Below, piece by piece: positions 14,503-23,965 of a stretch of 64,000 nt of DNA. The stretch's first letter is position 1, and each line of letters begins with the position of its first letter. The stretch comes from Pseudomonas sp. QS1027. Lineage in GTDB: Bacteria; Pseudomonadota; Gammaproteobacteria; Pseudomonadales; Pseudomonadaceae. The translations under genes were made by a program, and so were the position numbers. The notes beneath the pieces were generated by a model, which was not told the DNA's origin, made no database searches, and saw only the letters and a program-made list of their open reading frames with translations. The DNA lies in the NCBI RefSeq assembly GCF_002814235.1, contig NZ_PHSU01000005.1:62001-126000 (forward strand). The letters run 5' to 3'.

Positions 14503-14614
14503 GTCAGCGTTGATTCCACAGCTGGGCGGCAAACAAAAGTGCGCGCATTGTCCGGGATTCATCCTACGCGCTCAAGCACGCAGCTTCACCGTAGCCGAGT
14601 GGCGCGCAACTCCC

Positions 14615-14620
14615 TATAAT
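14615..14620 (+). promoter_or_regulatory. smpB -10 box very close to the start codon
   Basis: A perfect TATAAT sits only nine bases before the ATG of smpB. A transcript from it would begin about 0-3 nt upstream of the start codon, leaving no room for a Shine-Dalgarno. The -35 is not well matched. Confidence 0.6.
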
Positions 14621-14629
14621 GCCGCCCCT

Positions 14630-15112
14630 ATGGCTAAACAGAAGAAGCACCCCACAGGGACCATCGCGCAAAATAAAAAGGCGCGCCACGATTACTTCGT
14701 CGAACAACGGTTCGAGGCTGGTCTGGTCCTGGCCGGCTGGGAAGTAAAGAGTCTACGTGCAGGCAAGGCACAGCTGGTCGACAGCTATGTACTGCTCAAG
14801 AACGGTGAAGCCTGGCTGTTTGGCAGCCACTTCACGCCGTTGACGACCGCCAGCACCCACGTCATTGCCGACCCGACGCGCACGCGCAAGCTGCTGCTCA
14901 ACCAGCGCGAGCTGGAAAAGATACACGCGGCCGTACAGCAGAAGGGCCATGCCTGTGTCTGCCTGTCGCTGTATTGGAGCAAGCACCTGGTCAAGTGCGA
15001 GATTGCCCTGGGCAAGGGCAAGAAGGAATACGACAAGCGCGATACCGAGCGCGAGCGCGATGCCAATCGGGACTTGCAGCGCGCCGTGCGCAACAAGGGC
15101 AAGGAAGACTGA
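14630..15112 (+). CDS. smpB: SsrA-binding protein SmpB
   Basis: Binds tmRNA and delivers it to stalled ribosomes. The 160-residue protein starts [20 protein letters not shown], has the OB-fold core ([27 protein letters not shown]) and ends in the basic tail [20 protein letters not shown]. The first ATG with family similarity lies directly downstream of a TATAAT, so the mRNA may be leaderless. The partner tmRNA gene is also in this window at about 22.46 kb. Confidence 0.97.
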   Translation: MAKQKKHPTGTIAQNKKARHDYFVEQRFEAGLVLAGWEVKSLRAGKAQLVDSYVLLKNGEAWLFGSHFTPLTTASTHVIADPTRTRKLLLNQRELEKIHAAVQQKGHACVCLSLYWSKHLVKCEIALGKGKKEYDKRDTERERDANRDLQRAVRNKGKED

Positions 15113-15116
15113 GCCG

Positions 15117-15142
15117 GTGGCGAGGGGGCAACCCCTCGCCAC
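15117..15142. terminator. Perfect 11-bp hairpin between smpB and lldR
   Basis: GTGGCGAGGGG-gcaa-CCCCTCGCCAC lies between the convergent smpB and lldR genes. There is no T run, so it is a terminator-like or REP-type hairpin. Confidence 0.6.
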
Positions 15143-15144
15143 GC

Positions 15145-15915
15145 TTACAACCCCTTGCGCCGCTCGGCCCGCGCCACCCGCTGCACTTCCTGGCGCACTT
15201 CCTCCAGTACCTCCTGCACATACAGAATGTGCCGGCTGGACACGGCTCGGGCGTCGTCGGCACGTCCTTCGATAATCGCCAGGTACAGCTCGCGATGCTG
15301 GTTGATCAGCATGTCCCGGGTTTCGCTGCGCTGCTTGTACATGCCGCCAATGTTGGTCACCACATTACGCTTGAGCAGATCGAACAAGCCGCGGATGGTA
15401 TGCAGCAACACCGCGTTATGACTCGCCTCGGCAATTGCCAGGTGAAAACTCGCGTCCGCCGCGCCCTCTTCCGCCCGACTCACCTCGTCCGCCCGCCCGT
15501 AGCAGCTCTGCAAGTGCTCAAAAACCACGCGCAGGCGCTCCCGATCCGCCTCGGTTGCCCGCAACGCCGCGTAATAGGCGCAGGACGCCTCCAGGGTATG
15601 ACGAAACTCCAGCAGGTCGCGCTGGGCTTCCGGATTGCTTTCCAGCAGGTGCAGCAACGGATCGCTGAAGGTCGAACCCAGCGACTCCACCACATAGTTG
15701 CCACCGCCCTGGCGACTGACCAGCAGCCCCTTGGCCACCAGCTTCTGGATCGCCTCGCGCAGCGACGGGCGTGAGACACCGAACTGCTCGGCCAGCGCAC
15801 GCTCGGCCGGCAGCCGCTCACCGGCCTTGAGCGTGCCCTCGAGGATCATCCCCTCAAGCTGCTGGACAATATCGTCAGACAAACGGCGCTGACGAATCTG
15901 ATCAAACCCCATCAC
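15145..15915 (-). CDS. lldR: FadR/GntR-type regulator of lactate genes LldR
   Basis: Repressor predicted to control the adjacent lactate genes and to be released by lactate. The 256-residue protein has an N-terminal GntR winged helix (LSDDIVQQLEGMILEGTLKA..LPAERALAEQFGVSRPSLREAI) and a C-terminal FCD all-helical effector domain with the metal/ligand His residues (FHLAIAEASHN, HRELYLAI). Start MM or M is undecided. It is divergent from lldP across 258 bp holding a perfect palindromic operator. Confidence 0.9.
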   Translation of the reverse strand: MMGFDQIRQRRLSDDIVQQLEGMILEGTLKAGERLPAERALAEQFGVSRPSLREAIQKLVAKGLLVSRQGGGNYVVESLGSTFSDPLLHLLESNPEAQRDLLEFRHTLEASCAYYAALRATEADRERLRVVFEHLQSCYGRADEVSRAEEGAADASFHLAIAEASHNAVLLHTIRGLFDLLKRNVVTNIGGMYKQRSETRDMLINQHRELYLAIIEGRADDARAVSSRHILYVQEVLEEVRQEVQRVARAERRKGL

Positions 15916-16105
15916 TCACTCCTTACGATCCCGAACCCTTGCCGGGACTGCCTATTCTGGCCTATCGAGGCGCGACCAGCACCTGCCAGACACGACATAA
16001 ATCACCTGCTCAGCCCCCTCGCCGAACACCTCTCAGACGAAAGTTTCAGAGCGGCAAATTGACACATCCCTAACAAGGCTTTTAACCTAGCGTCCGTCGA
16101 TTGTA

Positions 16106-16122
16106 AATTGGTATTACCAATT
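16106..16122. promoter_or_regulatory. Probable LldR operator
   Basis: AATTGGTATTACCAATT is a perfect 17-bp palindrome (AATTGGTA-T-TACCAATT), 52 bp upstream of lldP. The TGGT...ACCA core is what FadR-type GntR regulators such as PdhR and LldR recognise. Confidence 0.8.
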
Positions 16123-16173
16123 ATCCAAATCGCCATCAGTGCCTGACCAACAACAATTAGGGGCCACCCCACT

Positions 16174-17868
16174 ATGCAAACCTGGCAACAGCTCTACAGC
16201 CCTCTCGGCAGCCTCGGCCTGTCTGCTCTCGCAGCCGTGATTCCCATCGTTTTCTTCTTCCTGGCCCTGGCGGTGTTTCGCCTCAAGGGTCATGTGGCGG
16301 GCAGCATTACCCTCGTGTTGTCGATCCTGGTGGCGATCTTCGCCTTCAAGATGCCGGTCGACATGGCGCTCGCCGCCGCCGGCTACGGATTCGCCTACGG
16401 CCTGTGGCCCATCGCCTGGATCATCGTGGCGGCGGTCTTCCTCTACAAACTGACGGTCAAGAGCGGCCAGTTCGAAATCATCCGCAGTTCGGTGCTGTCG
16501 ATTACCGATGACCAGCGCCTGCAAGTGCTGCTGATCGGCTTCTGCTTCGGAGCCTTCCTCGAAGGTGCCGCCGGCTTCGGCGCCCCGGTGGCGATCACCG
16601 CCGCCCTGCTCGTCGGCCTGGGCTTCAACCCGCTCTACGCAGCCGGCCTGTGCCTGATCGCCAACACCGCGCCGGTGGCCTTCGGCGCCCTCGGCATCCC
16701 GATCATCGTTGCAGGCCAGGTCACCGGTCTCGACGCGTTCAAGATCGGCGCCATGGCCGGCCGCCAGCTGCCACTGCTGTCGCTGTTCGTGCCGTTCTGG
16801 CTGGTGTTCATGATGGACGGCCTGCGCGGTGTGCGGGAAACCTGGCCGGCGGCCCTGGTGGCCGGGCTGAGCTTTGCCGTGACCCAGTTCTTCACCTCGA
16901 ACTTCATCGGCCCGGAACTGCCGGACATCACCTCGGCGCTGGTCAGCCTGGTCTCCCTGACCCTGTTCCTGAAAGTCTGGCAACCCAAGCGCACCGCCGG
17001 CGCGCAGATCGCCGGTGCCGCTCCGGGCGCGGTGATCACCGCCAGCGTCGGCGGTTTCGGCCAGCCGCGCAGCAGCCTCGCCTCGCCCTACAGCCTGGGG
17101 CAGATCTTCAAGGCCTGGTCGCCGTTCCTGATCCTCACCGTGCTGGTGACAATCTGGACCCTGAAGTCGTTCAAGGCGCTGTTCGCCACTGGCGGCGCGA
17201 TGTACGGCACGGTGTTCAGCTTTGCCATCCCGCATCTCGACCAACTGGTGATCAAGACCGCGCCGATCGTCGCAACGCCCACGCCGATTGCGGCCGTCTT
17301 CAAGCTCGACCCGATCGCGGCCACCGGCACGGCGATTTTCTTCTCCGCCCTGGTGTCGATGCTGATCCTGAAAATCGACTTCAAGACTGGTCTGACCACT
17401 TTTAAAGAAACCCTTTACGAGCTGCGCTGGCCGATCCTGTCCATCGGCATGGTGCTGGCCTTCGCCTTCGTCACCAACTACTCGGGCATGTCCTCGACCA
17501 TGGCCCTGGTTCTGGCCGCGACCGGCGCCGCGTTCCCGTTCTTCTCGCCGTTCCTCGGCTGGCTGGGGGTGTTCCTCACCGGCTCCGATACCTCGTCCAA
17601 CGCCCTGTTCAGTTCGTTGCAAGCGACCACGGCGCACCAGATCGGCGTCAACGACATCCTGCTGGTGGCGGCCAACACCAGCGGCGGCGTCACCGGCAAG
17701 ATGATCTCCCCGCAATCGATCGCCGTGGCCTGCGCCGCCACTGGCCTGGTGGGCAAGGAATCGGATCTGTTCCGCTTCACCCTCAAGCACAGCTTGTTCT
17801 TCGCCACCATTGTCGGGCTGATCACCCTGGCCCAGGCCTATATCTTCACCGGCATGCTGGTGCACTAA
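16174..17868 (+). CDS. lldP: L-lactate permease
   Basis: Lactate:proton symporter of the LctP family, inner membrane, about 12-14 membrane segments in 564 residues. Characteristic stretches are [20 protein letters not shown] near residue 130 and [14 protein letters not shown] near 470. An AGGGG Shine-Dalgarno lies about 10 bp before the start. It is the first gene of lldP-lldD-dld, downstream of the LldR operator. Confidence 0.97.
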   Translation: MQTWQQLYSPLGSLGLSALAAVIPIVFFFLALAVFRLKGHVAGSITLVLSILVAIFAFKMPVDMALAAAGYGFAYGLWPIAWIIVAAVFLYKLTVKSGQFEIIRSSVLSITDDQRLQVLLIGFCFGAFLEGAAGFGAPVAITAALLVGLGFNPLYAAGLCLIANTAPVAFGALGIPIIVAGQVTGLDAFKIGAMAGRQLPLLSLFVPFWLVFMMDGLRGVRETWPAALVAGLSFAVTQFFTSNFIGPELPDITSALVSLVSLTLFLKVWQPKRTAGAQIAGAAPGAVITASVGGFGQPRSSLASPYSLGQIFKAWSPFLILTVLVTIWTLKSFKALFATGGAMYGTVFSFAIPHLDQLVIKTAPIVATPTPIAAVFKLDPIAATGTAIFFSALVSMLILKIDFKTGLTTFKETLYELRWPILSIGMVLAFAFVTNYSGMSSTMALVLAATGAAFPFFSPFLGWLGVFLTGSDTSSNALFSSLQATTAHQIGVNDILLVAANTSGGVTGKMISPQSIAVACAATGLVGKESDLFRFTLKHSLFFATIVGLITLAQAYIFTGMLVH

Positions 17869-17938
17869 AGTGACAAGGGCCGGGGGCCTGTCAAAGCCCC
17901 CGGCAACCGTTCCCTTTCAACCAACGCTGCGAGCCCCC

Positions 17939-19084
17939 ATGATTATTTCCGCCTCCACCGATTACCGCGCGGCCGCTCAACGCAAGCTGCCGCCCTTCCT
18001 GTTCCACTATGCCGACGGCGGCGCCTACGCCGAGCACACCCTGCGCCATAACGTCGAGGACCTGGCGAACATTGCCCTGCGTCAGCGCGTGCTGAAGAAC
18101 ATGTCCGAGCTGAGCCTGGAAACCAAGCTGTTCAATGAGACCTTGAGCATGCCGGTGGCCCTGGCACCCGTCGGCCTGACCGGCATGTATGCCCGTCGCG
18201 GCGAGGTTCAGGCGGCCCGCGCGGCGGCGGCCAAGGGCATTCCCTTTACCATGTCGACCGTGTCGGTCTGTCCGATCGAGGAAGTGGCCCCCGCCATCAG
18301 CCGTCCCATGTGGTTCCAGCTGTACGTACTCAAGGACCGCGGCTTCATGCGCAATGCCCTGGAGCGCGCCAAGGCCGCGGGGGTCACCACCCTGGTCTTT
18401 ACCGTGGACATGCCGGTGCCCGGCGCCCGCTACCGGGATGCGCATTCCGGGATGAGCGGCCCGAACGCGCCGCTGCGGCGTGTCTGGCAAGCCATGACTC
18501 ACCCACAGTGGGCCTGGGACGTGGGCCTGATGGGCAAGCCCCACGACCTGGGCAATATCTCGAAGTATCGCGGTAACCCGACGGGCCTCGGCGACTACAT
18601 CGGCTGGCTGGGCGCCAACTTCGACCCGTCGATTTCCTGGAAGGACCTGGAGTGGATCCGCGAGTTCTGGGAAGGGCCGATGGTCATCAAGGGCATACTC
18701 GATCCCCAGGATGCCAAGGATGCGGTGAAGTTCGGTGCCGACGGCATCGTGGTCTCCAACCATGGCGGTCGCCAGCTCGACGGCGTGTTGTCCAGCGCCC
18801 GCGCCCTTCCGGCCATCGCCGATGCGGTGAAAGGCGACCTGAAGATCCTCGCCGACTCCGGCATCCGTAGCGGCCTGGACGTGGTGCGCATGATCGCCCT
18901 GGGTGCGGACACCGTGCTGATCGGCCGCGCATTCCTCTACGCACTCGCCGTCGCGGGCGAAGCGGGTGTGAAGAATCTGCTGGACCTGTTCGAGAAGGAA
19001 ATGCGCGTGGCCATGGTGCTCACCGGCGCCAAGTCCATCAGCGAGATCAACCGTGATTCGCTGGTTCGTGAACTGGGCGCCTGA
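17939..19084 (+). CDS. lldD: L-lactate dehydrogenase (FMN, quinone-linked)
   Basis: Membrane-associated FMN enzyme oxidising L-lactate to pyruvate. The 381-residue protein starts [20 protein letters not shown], as in family members; the longer frame upstream is not similar. The alpha-hydroxyacid dehydrogenase active site [11 protein letters not shown] carries the catalytic His at 275, and the FMN-binding segment [15 protein letters not shown] is near the end. It lies 70 bp after lldP. Confidence 0.98.
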   Translation: MIISASTDYRAAAQRKLPPFLFHYADGGAYAEHTLRHNVEDLANIALRQRVLKNMSELSLETKLFNETLSMPVALAPVGLTGMYARRGEVQAARAAAAKGIPFTMSTVSVCPIEEVAPAISRPMWFQLYVLKDRGFMRNALERAKAAGVTTLVFTVDMPVPGARYRDAHSGMSGPNAPLRRVWQAMTHPQWAWDVGLMGKPHDLGNISKYRGNPTGLGDYIGWLGANFDPSISWKDLEWIREFWEGPMVIKGILDPQDAKDAVKFGADGIVVSNHGGRQLDGVLSSARALPAIADAVKGDLKILADSGIRSGLDVVRMIALGADTVLIGRAFLYALAVAGEAGVKNLLDLFEKEMRVAMVLTGAKSISEINRDSLVRELGA

Positions 19085-19163
19085 ACATCGCGCCCCGACG
19101 AATCACCGCCTGATTGAACGGGGCACGTAGCGCACCAGACGCGCGACCCCGTGAGGAGTTTGC

Positions 19164-21980
19164 ATGAACCTGCCCCAACCGTTCCTCCACGCGGTCGAAC
19201 GCCTGATCCCTCGCGAGCGCCGTTTCGACGACCCGCTCTCGACCCTGGCCTTCGGTACCGATGCCAGCTTCTACCGGCTGATCCCCAAGCTGGTGATCCG
19301 CGTCGAGTCCGAAGACGAAGTGGTAGCCCTGCTCAAGCTGGCGAGCCGCGACCAGGTTCCGGTGACCTTCCGCGCGGCCGGCACCAGCCTGTCGGGCCAG
19401 GCCATCAGCGACTCGGTACTGATCGTGCTCGGCGACCACTGGAACGGTCGGGAGATTCGCGGTCAAGGTGCGCAGATCCGCCTGCAACCCGGCGTTATCG
19501 GCGCCCAGGCCAATGCCTGGCTGGCGCCGTTCGGGCGCAAGATCGGCCCGGACCCGGCCTCGATCAACGCCTGCAAGATCGGCGGCATCGTCGCCAACAA
19601 TGCCAGCGGCATGTGCTGCGGCACCGCACAGAACACCTACCACACCCTGGCCGGGATGCGCCTGGTCCTCGCCGACGGCAGTCGCCTGGACACCGAGGAT
19701 GCGGCCAGCGTCGCGGCCTTTCGCCAGAGCCATGGCCCGCTGCTCCATCAACTTTCGGTGCTGGCCCGGGAAACCCGCGCCAACAGCGAGTTGGCGGCAA
19801 AGATCCGGCACAAGTACCGGCTGAAAAACACCACCGGCCTGTCCCTTAACGCCCTGGTGGATTTCGATGAGCCGCTGGAGATTCTCAGCCATCTGCTGGT
19901 GGGCTCCGAAGGGACCCTCGGCTTTATCAGCGCAGTGACCTACGACACGGTGATCGATCACCCGAACAAGGCCTCGGCGCTGATCGTCTTCCCCGATGTG
20001 GAGACCTGCTGCACCGCCGTCACCGTGCTGAAAAGCCAGCCGGTGTCCGCCGTGGAGCTGCTCGATCGCCGCAGCATGCGTTCGGTACAAGACAAACCAG
20101 GCATGCCGGCGTTCGTGCGCGAACTGTCCGATGGTGCCTGCGCCCTGCTGATCGAATCCCGCGCCGCATCCTCGTCGCTGTTGCAGGAACAACTGCGGCA
20201 GATCATGACGTCGCTGGCGTCGTTCCCGGTGGAAAAACAGGTCGACTTCACCGAAGACCCGACCGAAAACGCCCGGCTCTGGGCGATCCGCAAGGACACC
20301 TTTCCCGCCGTCGGCGCCGTGCGCAAGACCGGCACCACGGTGATCATCGAAGACGTGACCTTCCCGGTCGAACAACTGGCCATCGGCGTCAACCGCCTGA
20401 TCGCGCTGTTCGACAAGCACCACTACGACGAAGCGATCCTGTTCGGCCATGCCCTGGAAGGCAACCTGCACTTCGTCTTCACCCAGGGCTTCAACAGCGC
20501 CGCCGAAGTGACCCGTTACCAGGCATTTATGGAGGACGTCGCGCATCTGGTGGCCGTCGAATTCGGCGGCTCGCTCAAGGCCGAACACGGCACCGGTCGC
20601 AATATGGCGCCCTTTGTCGAACTGGAATGGGGCCACGACGCCTACCAGTTGATGTGGGCCATCAAACGCCTGCTCGATCCCCAGGGCATTCTCAACCCGG
20701 ACGTGGTGCTCAGCGACGATCCGCAGATTCACCTCAAGCATCTCAAACCGCTGCCTGCCGCCGACGAGATCGTCGACAAGTGCATCGAGTGCGGCTTCTG
20801 CGAACCGGTCTGCCCGTCTAAGGGACTGACCTTGAGCCCGCGCCAGCGGATCGTGATCTGGCGGGATATCCAGGCGAAAAAACGCGCCGGGGTGGACACC
20901 ACGGAACTGGAGGCCGCCTATCAGTACCAAGGCATCGACACCTGCGCCGCGACCGGGCTCTGTGCGCAACGTTGCCCGGTAGGTATCAACACCGGCGAAC
21001 TGGTGAAAAAGCTGCGGGGCGAGCAGGCCACACATGGAAAAACCGCCGACTGGCTCGGCACGCATTTCGCCACGGTCTTGCAAGGTGCGCGCTTTACCCT
21101 GCATGTCGCCAACGGTGCACGCATGCTGCTTGGGGCGCCGCGCCTGGCGAAGCTGTCATCGAGCCTGACGCGTCTGTCCAAGGGCCGCGTGCCGCAATGG
21201 ACCAGCGCCATGCCGCAACCGGAGCGCGCGGTGCGCTTCAGTCCGGCGGTCAGCGACGAGCGACCACGGGTGGTCTATCTGGCTGCCTGCGTATCACGGG
21301 TGATGGGCCCGGCGGCGGGTGACAAGGAGCAGATGTCGCTGCTGGACAAGACTCGCGGCCTGCTGGAAAAAGCCGGTTACCAGGTGGTGTTCCCGGACAA
21401 CACCGACCAGCTCTGCTGCGGTCAACCATTCGCCTCCAAGGGCTACGCCGAACAGGCCGAGCACAAACGCCAGGAGTTGATCGGCGCGCTGCTGCATGCC
21501 AGCCGCGGCGGTCTCGATCCGATCTATTGCGACACCAGCCCGTGCACCTTGCGGCTGGTGCAGGACCTGGGTGACACCCGCCTCGACCTCTACGATCCGG
21601 TGCGCTTCATCCGCACGCATTTAGTGGAGCGGCTGGAATTCACGCCGCAGGACGCGCCGATTGCGGTGCACGTGACCTGCAGCACCCAGCACCTGGGCGA
21701 GAGCCAGGCGCTGATCGACCTGGCGCGACGTTGCAGCCACAACGTGGTGATTCCGGAAGGCATTCACTGCTGTGGTTTTGCCGGCGACAAGGGTTTCACC
21801 ACCCCGGAGCTGAATGCCCACTCGCTGCGGACCTTGAAGGACGCGGTGCAGTATTGCGAAGAGGGGATCTCCACCAGCCGCACCTGCGAGATCGGCCTGA
21901 GCCAACATGGCGGGATCGACTACCACGGGCTGGTGTACCTGGTGGATCGGGTGACCCGGGCCAAGTCGGCACACGGATAA
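19164..21980 (+). CDS. dld: D-lactate dehydrogenase, FAD and Fe-S type
   Basis: A 938-residue FAD-linked oxidase. It has an N-terminal FAD_binding_4 domain (FRAAGTSLSGQAISD near 70, IGGIVANNASGMCCGT near 137) and an FAD-oxidase C-terminal domain. Two [4Fe-4S] motifs follow (CIECGFCEPVCP near 540 and CAATGLCAQRCP near 593). A CCG/heterodisulfide-reductase-like domain closes the protein (GIHCCGFAGDKGF near 870). In Pseudomonas, the enzyme beside lldP-lldD is the NAD-independent D-lactate dehydrogenase; 2-hydroxyglutarate oxidation is possible but less likely here. A terminator follows. Confidence 0.9.
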   Translation: MNLPQPFLHAVERLIPRERRFDDPLSTLAFGTDASFYRLIPKLVIRVESEDEVVALLKLASRDQVPVTFRAAGTSLSGQAISDSVLIVLGDHWNGREIRGQGAQIRLQPGVIGAQANAWLAPFGRKIGPDPASINACKIGGIVANNASGMCCGTAQNTYHTLAGMRLVLADGSRLDTEDAASVAAFRQSHGPLLHQLSVLARETRANSELAAKIRHKYRLKNTTGLSLNALVDFDEPLEILSHLLVGSEGTLGFISAVTYDTVIDHPNKASALIVFPDVETCCTAVTVLKSQPVSAVELLDRRSMRSVQDKPGMPAFVRELSDGACALLIESRAASSSLLQEQLRQIMTSLASFPVEKQVDFTEDPTENARLWAIRKDTFPAVGAVRKTGTTVIIEDVTFPVEQLAIGVNRLIALFDKHHYDEAILFGHALEGNLHFVFTQGFNSAAEVTRYQAFMEDVAHLVAVEFGGSLKAEHGTGRNMAPFVELEWGHDAYQLMWAIKRLLDPQGILNPDVVLSDDPQIHLKHLKPLPAADEIVDKCIECGFCEPVCPSKGLTLSPRQRIVIWRDIQAKKRAGVDTTELEAAYQYQGIDTCAATGLCAQRCPVGINTGELVKKLRGEQATHGKTADWLGTHFATVLQGARFTLHVANGARMLLGAPRLAKLSSSLTRLSKGRVPQWTSAMPQPERAVRFSPAVSDERPRVVYLAACVSRVMGPAAGDKEQMSLLDKTRGLLEKAGYQVVFPDNTDQLCCGQPFASKGYAEQAEHKRQELIGALLHASRGGLDPIYCDTSPCTLRLVQDLGDTRLDLYDPVRFIRTHLVERLEFTPQDAPIAVHVTCSTQHLGESQALIDLARRCSHNVVIPEGIHCCGFAGDKGFTTPELNAHSLRTLKDAVQYCEEGISTSRTCEIGLSQHGGIDYHGLVYLVDRVTRAKSAHG

Positions 21981-22015
21981 TAAATAGAACCTTGGCAAGC
22001 GCCGGTAGTCCACAG

Positions 22016-22045
22016 AGAAGGTCCCGTGAAAACGGGACTTCTTCT
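22016..22045 (+). terminator. Terminator of the lld operon
   Basis: AGAAG-GTCCCGT-gaaa-ACGGGAC-TTCTTCT: a stem with one bulge and a T-rich tail, 35 bp after the dld stop. Confidence 0.75.
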
Positions 22046-22105
22046 AATTCGACAGTCTGCGCTGGTGATCGATGACATCGGATCACTCAGTTCAAGGAGA
22101 TACAC

Positions 22106-22381
22106 ATGAACCGTTCCGTACTGCTGGGTCTCTTCGTCACCGCTTCCGTACTCGCCGGGCCTTCGTTTGCCTCGCCGAAGGATGAGTGCCAGGTCAACCT
22201 GCAGACCCTCAGCAATGCCAGGGCCCAGCTGCCGTCCACCAGCCAGCAGCAAAACCTCGACAACAGCGTGCAACAGGCGAAAGCCGCCGAGGCGCAAAAA
22301 ACCGAAAAAGGCTCCGAAGACTGCGTCGCTATCACCGACCGGGCGATTCTGGAAATCCGTAACAGCCAGAAAGGCGGCTAG
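22106..22381 (+). CDS. Small exported hypothetical protein
   Basis: A 91-residue protein with a clear signal peptide (MNRSVLLGLFVTASVLAGPSFA, probable cleavage after SFA), then a polar Gln/Ala-rich domain with two Cys (DECQV and EDCVA) that could form a disulfide. A Shine-Dalgarno (AAGGAG) precedes the ATG. No family is recognised. It sits alone between the lld operon and ssrA. Confidence 0.7.
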   Translation: MNRSVLLGLFVTASVLAGPSFASPKDECQVNLQTLSNARAQLPSTSQQQNLDNSVQQAKAAEAQKTEKGSEDCVAITDRAILEIRNSQKGG

Positions 22382-22463
22382 TAAACCAGCCGTGCGTCGG
22401 GATGGCCTTGCGAGCCAGATTGGCGTACACTGCGCAGGCCTGCTGGTTACGTACAGCAGGCAC

Positions 22464-22855
22464 GGGGCCGTTTAGGATTCGACGCCGGTCGCGAAACTCT
22501 AGGTGCATGCCGAGTTGGTAACAGAACTCGTAAATCCACTGTTGCAACTACTTATAGTTGCCAATGACGACCATTACGGGGAACAAGCTCTCGCTGCGTA
22601 AGCGGCGCTAGCCTTCCTCCTGGCTACTTCGGTGCCAGCAATCATCAGGGGATGTCTGTAAACCCAAAATGATTGTCATATAGAACAGAATCGCCGTGCA
22701 GTACGTTGTGGACGAATCGGCTAAAACTTACACAACTCGCCCAAAGCACCCTGCCCGTCGGGTCGCTGCGGGTTAACTTAATAGACACGGCTACGCATGT
22801 AGTACCGACAGCGGAGTACTGGCGGACGGGGGTTCAAATCCCCCCGGCTCCACCA
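22464..22855 (+). ncRNA. ssrA: Transfer-messenger RNA (tmRNA)
   Basis: Rescues stalled ribosomes with SmpB. The tRNA-like 5' end (GGGGCCGTTTAGGATTCGAC) pairs with the 3' end (GGTTCAAATCCCCCCGGCTCCACCA), which includes an encoded CCA. The tag reading frame begins at the resume codon GCC (22560) and reads ANDDHYGEQALAA to a TAA at 22599-22601. This is one of the longer Pseudomonas-type tags, with the ALAA degron end. The 3' end of this gene is a common integration site for islands, and accessory DNA follows. Confidence 0.97.
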
Positions 22856-22869
22856 AACGAAGCAAAACG

Positions 22870-22893
22870 AAGCCCGCCTTGTGCGGGCTTTGT
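22870..22893 (+). terminator. ssrA terminator
   Basis: AAGCCCGC-cttgt-GCGGGCTT followed by TGTT, 15 bp after the tmRNA 3' end. Confidence 0.85.
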
Positions 22894-22935
22894 TGCATCT
22901 GGCCCCCTGACTTTTCGAGCCACACCCGCCCCACC

Positions 22936-22961
22936 TGTAGGAGCCGGCTTGCTGGCGATGA
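22936..22961 (+). repeat. REP-type repeat unit
   Basis: CCTGTAGGAGCCGGCTTGCTGGCGAT matches the recurrent Pseudomonas REP pattern (TAGGAGCCGGCTTGC-GGCGAT with an inverted GCCGGC/GCTGGC core). A single unit is present. The surrounding 22,894-23,140 stretch has no convincing gene. Confidence 0.7.
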
Positions 22962-23131
22962 GGCCATCCGCAACAACCTCAATCTTCCTGCTACAACCCC
23001 TCGCACCAACCGCCTCCCCTCACCAAAAACCCGCGCTATTCCAGAGCCATTTTTCACACCCTGCAAGACGACTCCCTTTCCCTTGCCTGAAATTTCCTAG
23101 AAACTCCCGTTCGCTTGCGCCTGCCAATTCC

Positions 23132-23215
23132 GCTGACTAATCTTCGGCCCATCACTGCAAATCAGTGATCGGGTTTAGCAGCCCGGAAACCGTTAGTGGC
23201 TCTTCTTTACACCAG
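23132..23215 (+). promoter_or_regulatory. Structured leader element A, before the 23.2-kb ORF
   Basis: Two adjacent hairpins, CACTG-caaat-CAGTG and CGGG-tttagcag-CCCG, are followed by GGAAACC. They are enclosed by ACTAA/TTAGT and end just before the CAGGAG Shine-Dalgarno of the next ORF. The GTGATCGGGTTTAGCAG-CCCG-AAACC core aligns with a second element at 23,966-24,006, suggesting a recurrent regulatory RNA. Confidence 0.5.
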
Positions 23216-23226
23216 GAGTTACTGCA

Positions 23227-23451
23227 ATGGTCAAATCCCCCTATCCCCCATCATCCAATACACAACGCGAAGAAACCCTGATAACCGCCAGTTCGATCCT
23301 CGAGTCCGCTGCCGCCACGGCCTATGAAAATGCCGACAATCTCACCGGGCCCAACCGCAAGGTGGCGATGGGTGTCGTGCATCTGATCGAATTGGCACAA
23401 CGGCTGGTGGACTCGGTGATAGAGGACGTACCAGCGGGAGTAACGAGTTAA
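23227..23451 (+). CDS. Small DUF6124/DUF3077-like hypothetical protein
   Basis: A 74-residue protein, MVKSPYPPSSNTQREETL..., with a short proline-containing N terminus and a helical C terminus (AYENADNLTGPNRKVAMGVVHLIELAQRLVDSVIED). It resembles the end of the small Pseudomonas DUF6124/DUF3077-type proteins, whose function is unknown. A CAGGAG Shine-Dalgarno lies 7 bp before the ATG. It is preceded by structured element A and followed by a perfect hairpin. Confidence 0.6.
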   Translation: MVKSPYPPSSNTQREETLITASSILESAAATAYENADNLTGPNRKVAMGVVHLIELAQRLVDSVIEDVPAGVTS

Positions 23452-23468
23452 CGAGGACTTCTGCACCT

Positions 23469-23487
23469 GGGGAGGCTGAGCCTCCCC
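23469..23487. terminator. Hairpin after the 23.2-kb ORF
   Basis: GGGGAGGCTGAGCCTCCCC is a perfect 19-bp inverted repeat 17 bp after the stop. The T run is absent, so termination is only probable. Confidence 0.55.
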
Positions 23488-23965
23488 GTCATTGCACGAC
23501 AATAAATAGATCCATTCCCATTTCGCCACTTTAATCTAGGCACCTTTGTCATGATCAATGGCCGCCAGCGTTCAAAAGACCTCAGCGTTGCGGAGATGAT
23601 GAGCCTTAAAAACAGCTCACGTGACCGTCAGGTTGATGCTGTCTATGCAGCAGGCCCCCTGGCTCTTGAAATGGCTGCGGCTCGGGTTAAAGCTGTCCTT
23701 CGTGGAAGCTCTGGACCGCTCACTCGCCCACAACGATTTTCTGCGCTTAGCCGCTGATTTTCGGTCGAACCGGCTTGGCCGTCCCACATTCGACCCTGGC
23801 CCAACGGATTGGCGTGAGCGCCCTGTTTCTCCATCCAAGAAACAAAATGCGACAAACAGATCCCACCCCGCCAACAAGACACCCCTACAAAATTATCGGA
23901 TACTTCGCACGCCGCCTTGGTCCATGACCGACTGAGCAATGCTCCCCCCTTCGTTAGGCTTCTTG
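23488..23965. other. Stretch without a convincing gene
   Basis: Several short overlapping frames exist on both strands, but none has a Shine-Dalgarno, a family resemblance or consistent codon use. It may be decayed accessory DNA behind ssrA. Confidence 0.5.

Noticed and set aside
16114..17865. 583-codon minus-strand frame opposite lldP
   Set aside because: Shadow of the lldP gene; the translation is Gly/Asp/Gln/His-rich with no family.
22464..22855. Possible duplicated att copy of the ssrA 3' end elsewhere in the window
   Set aside because: I looked for a second GGTTCAAATCC...CTCCACCA and saw none, so island boundaries were not claimed.
23551..23935. Overlapping short frames on both strands (68, 86 and 104 codons)
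   Set aside because: None has a Shine-Dalgarno or a recognised family, and they overlap each other in different frames; listed only as a stretch without a convincing gene.
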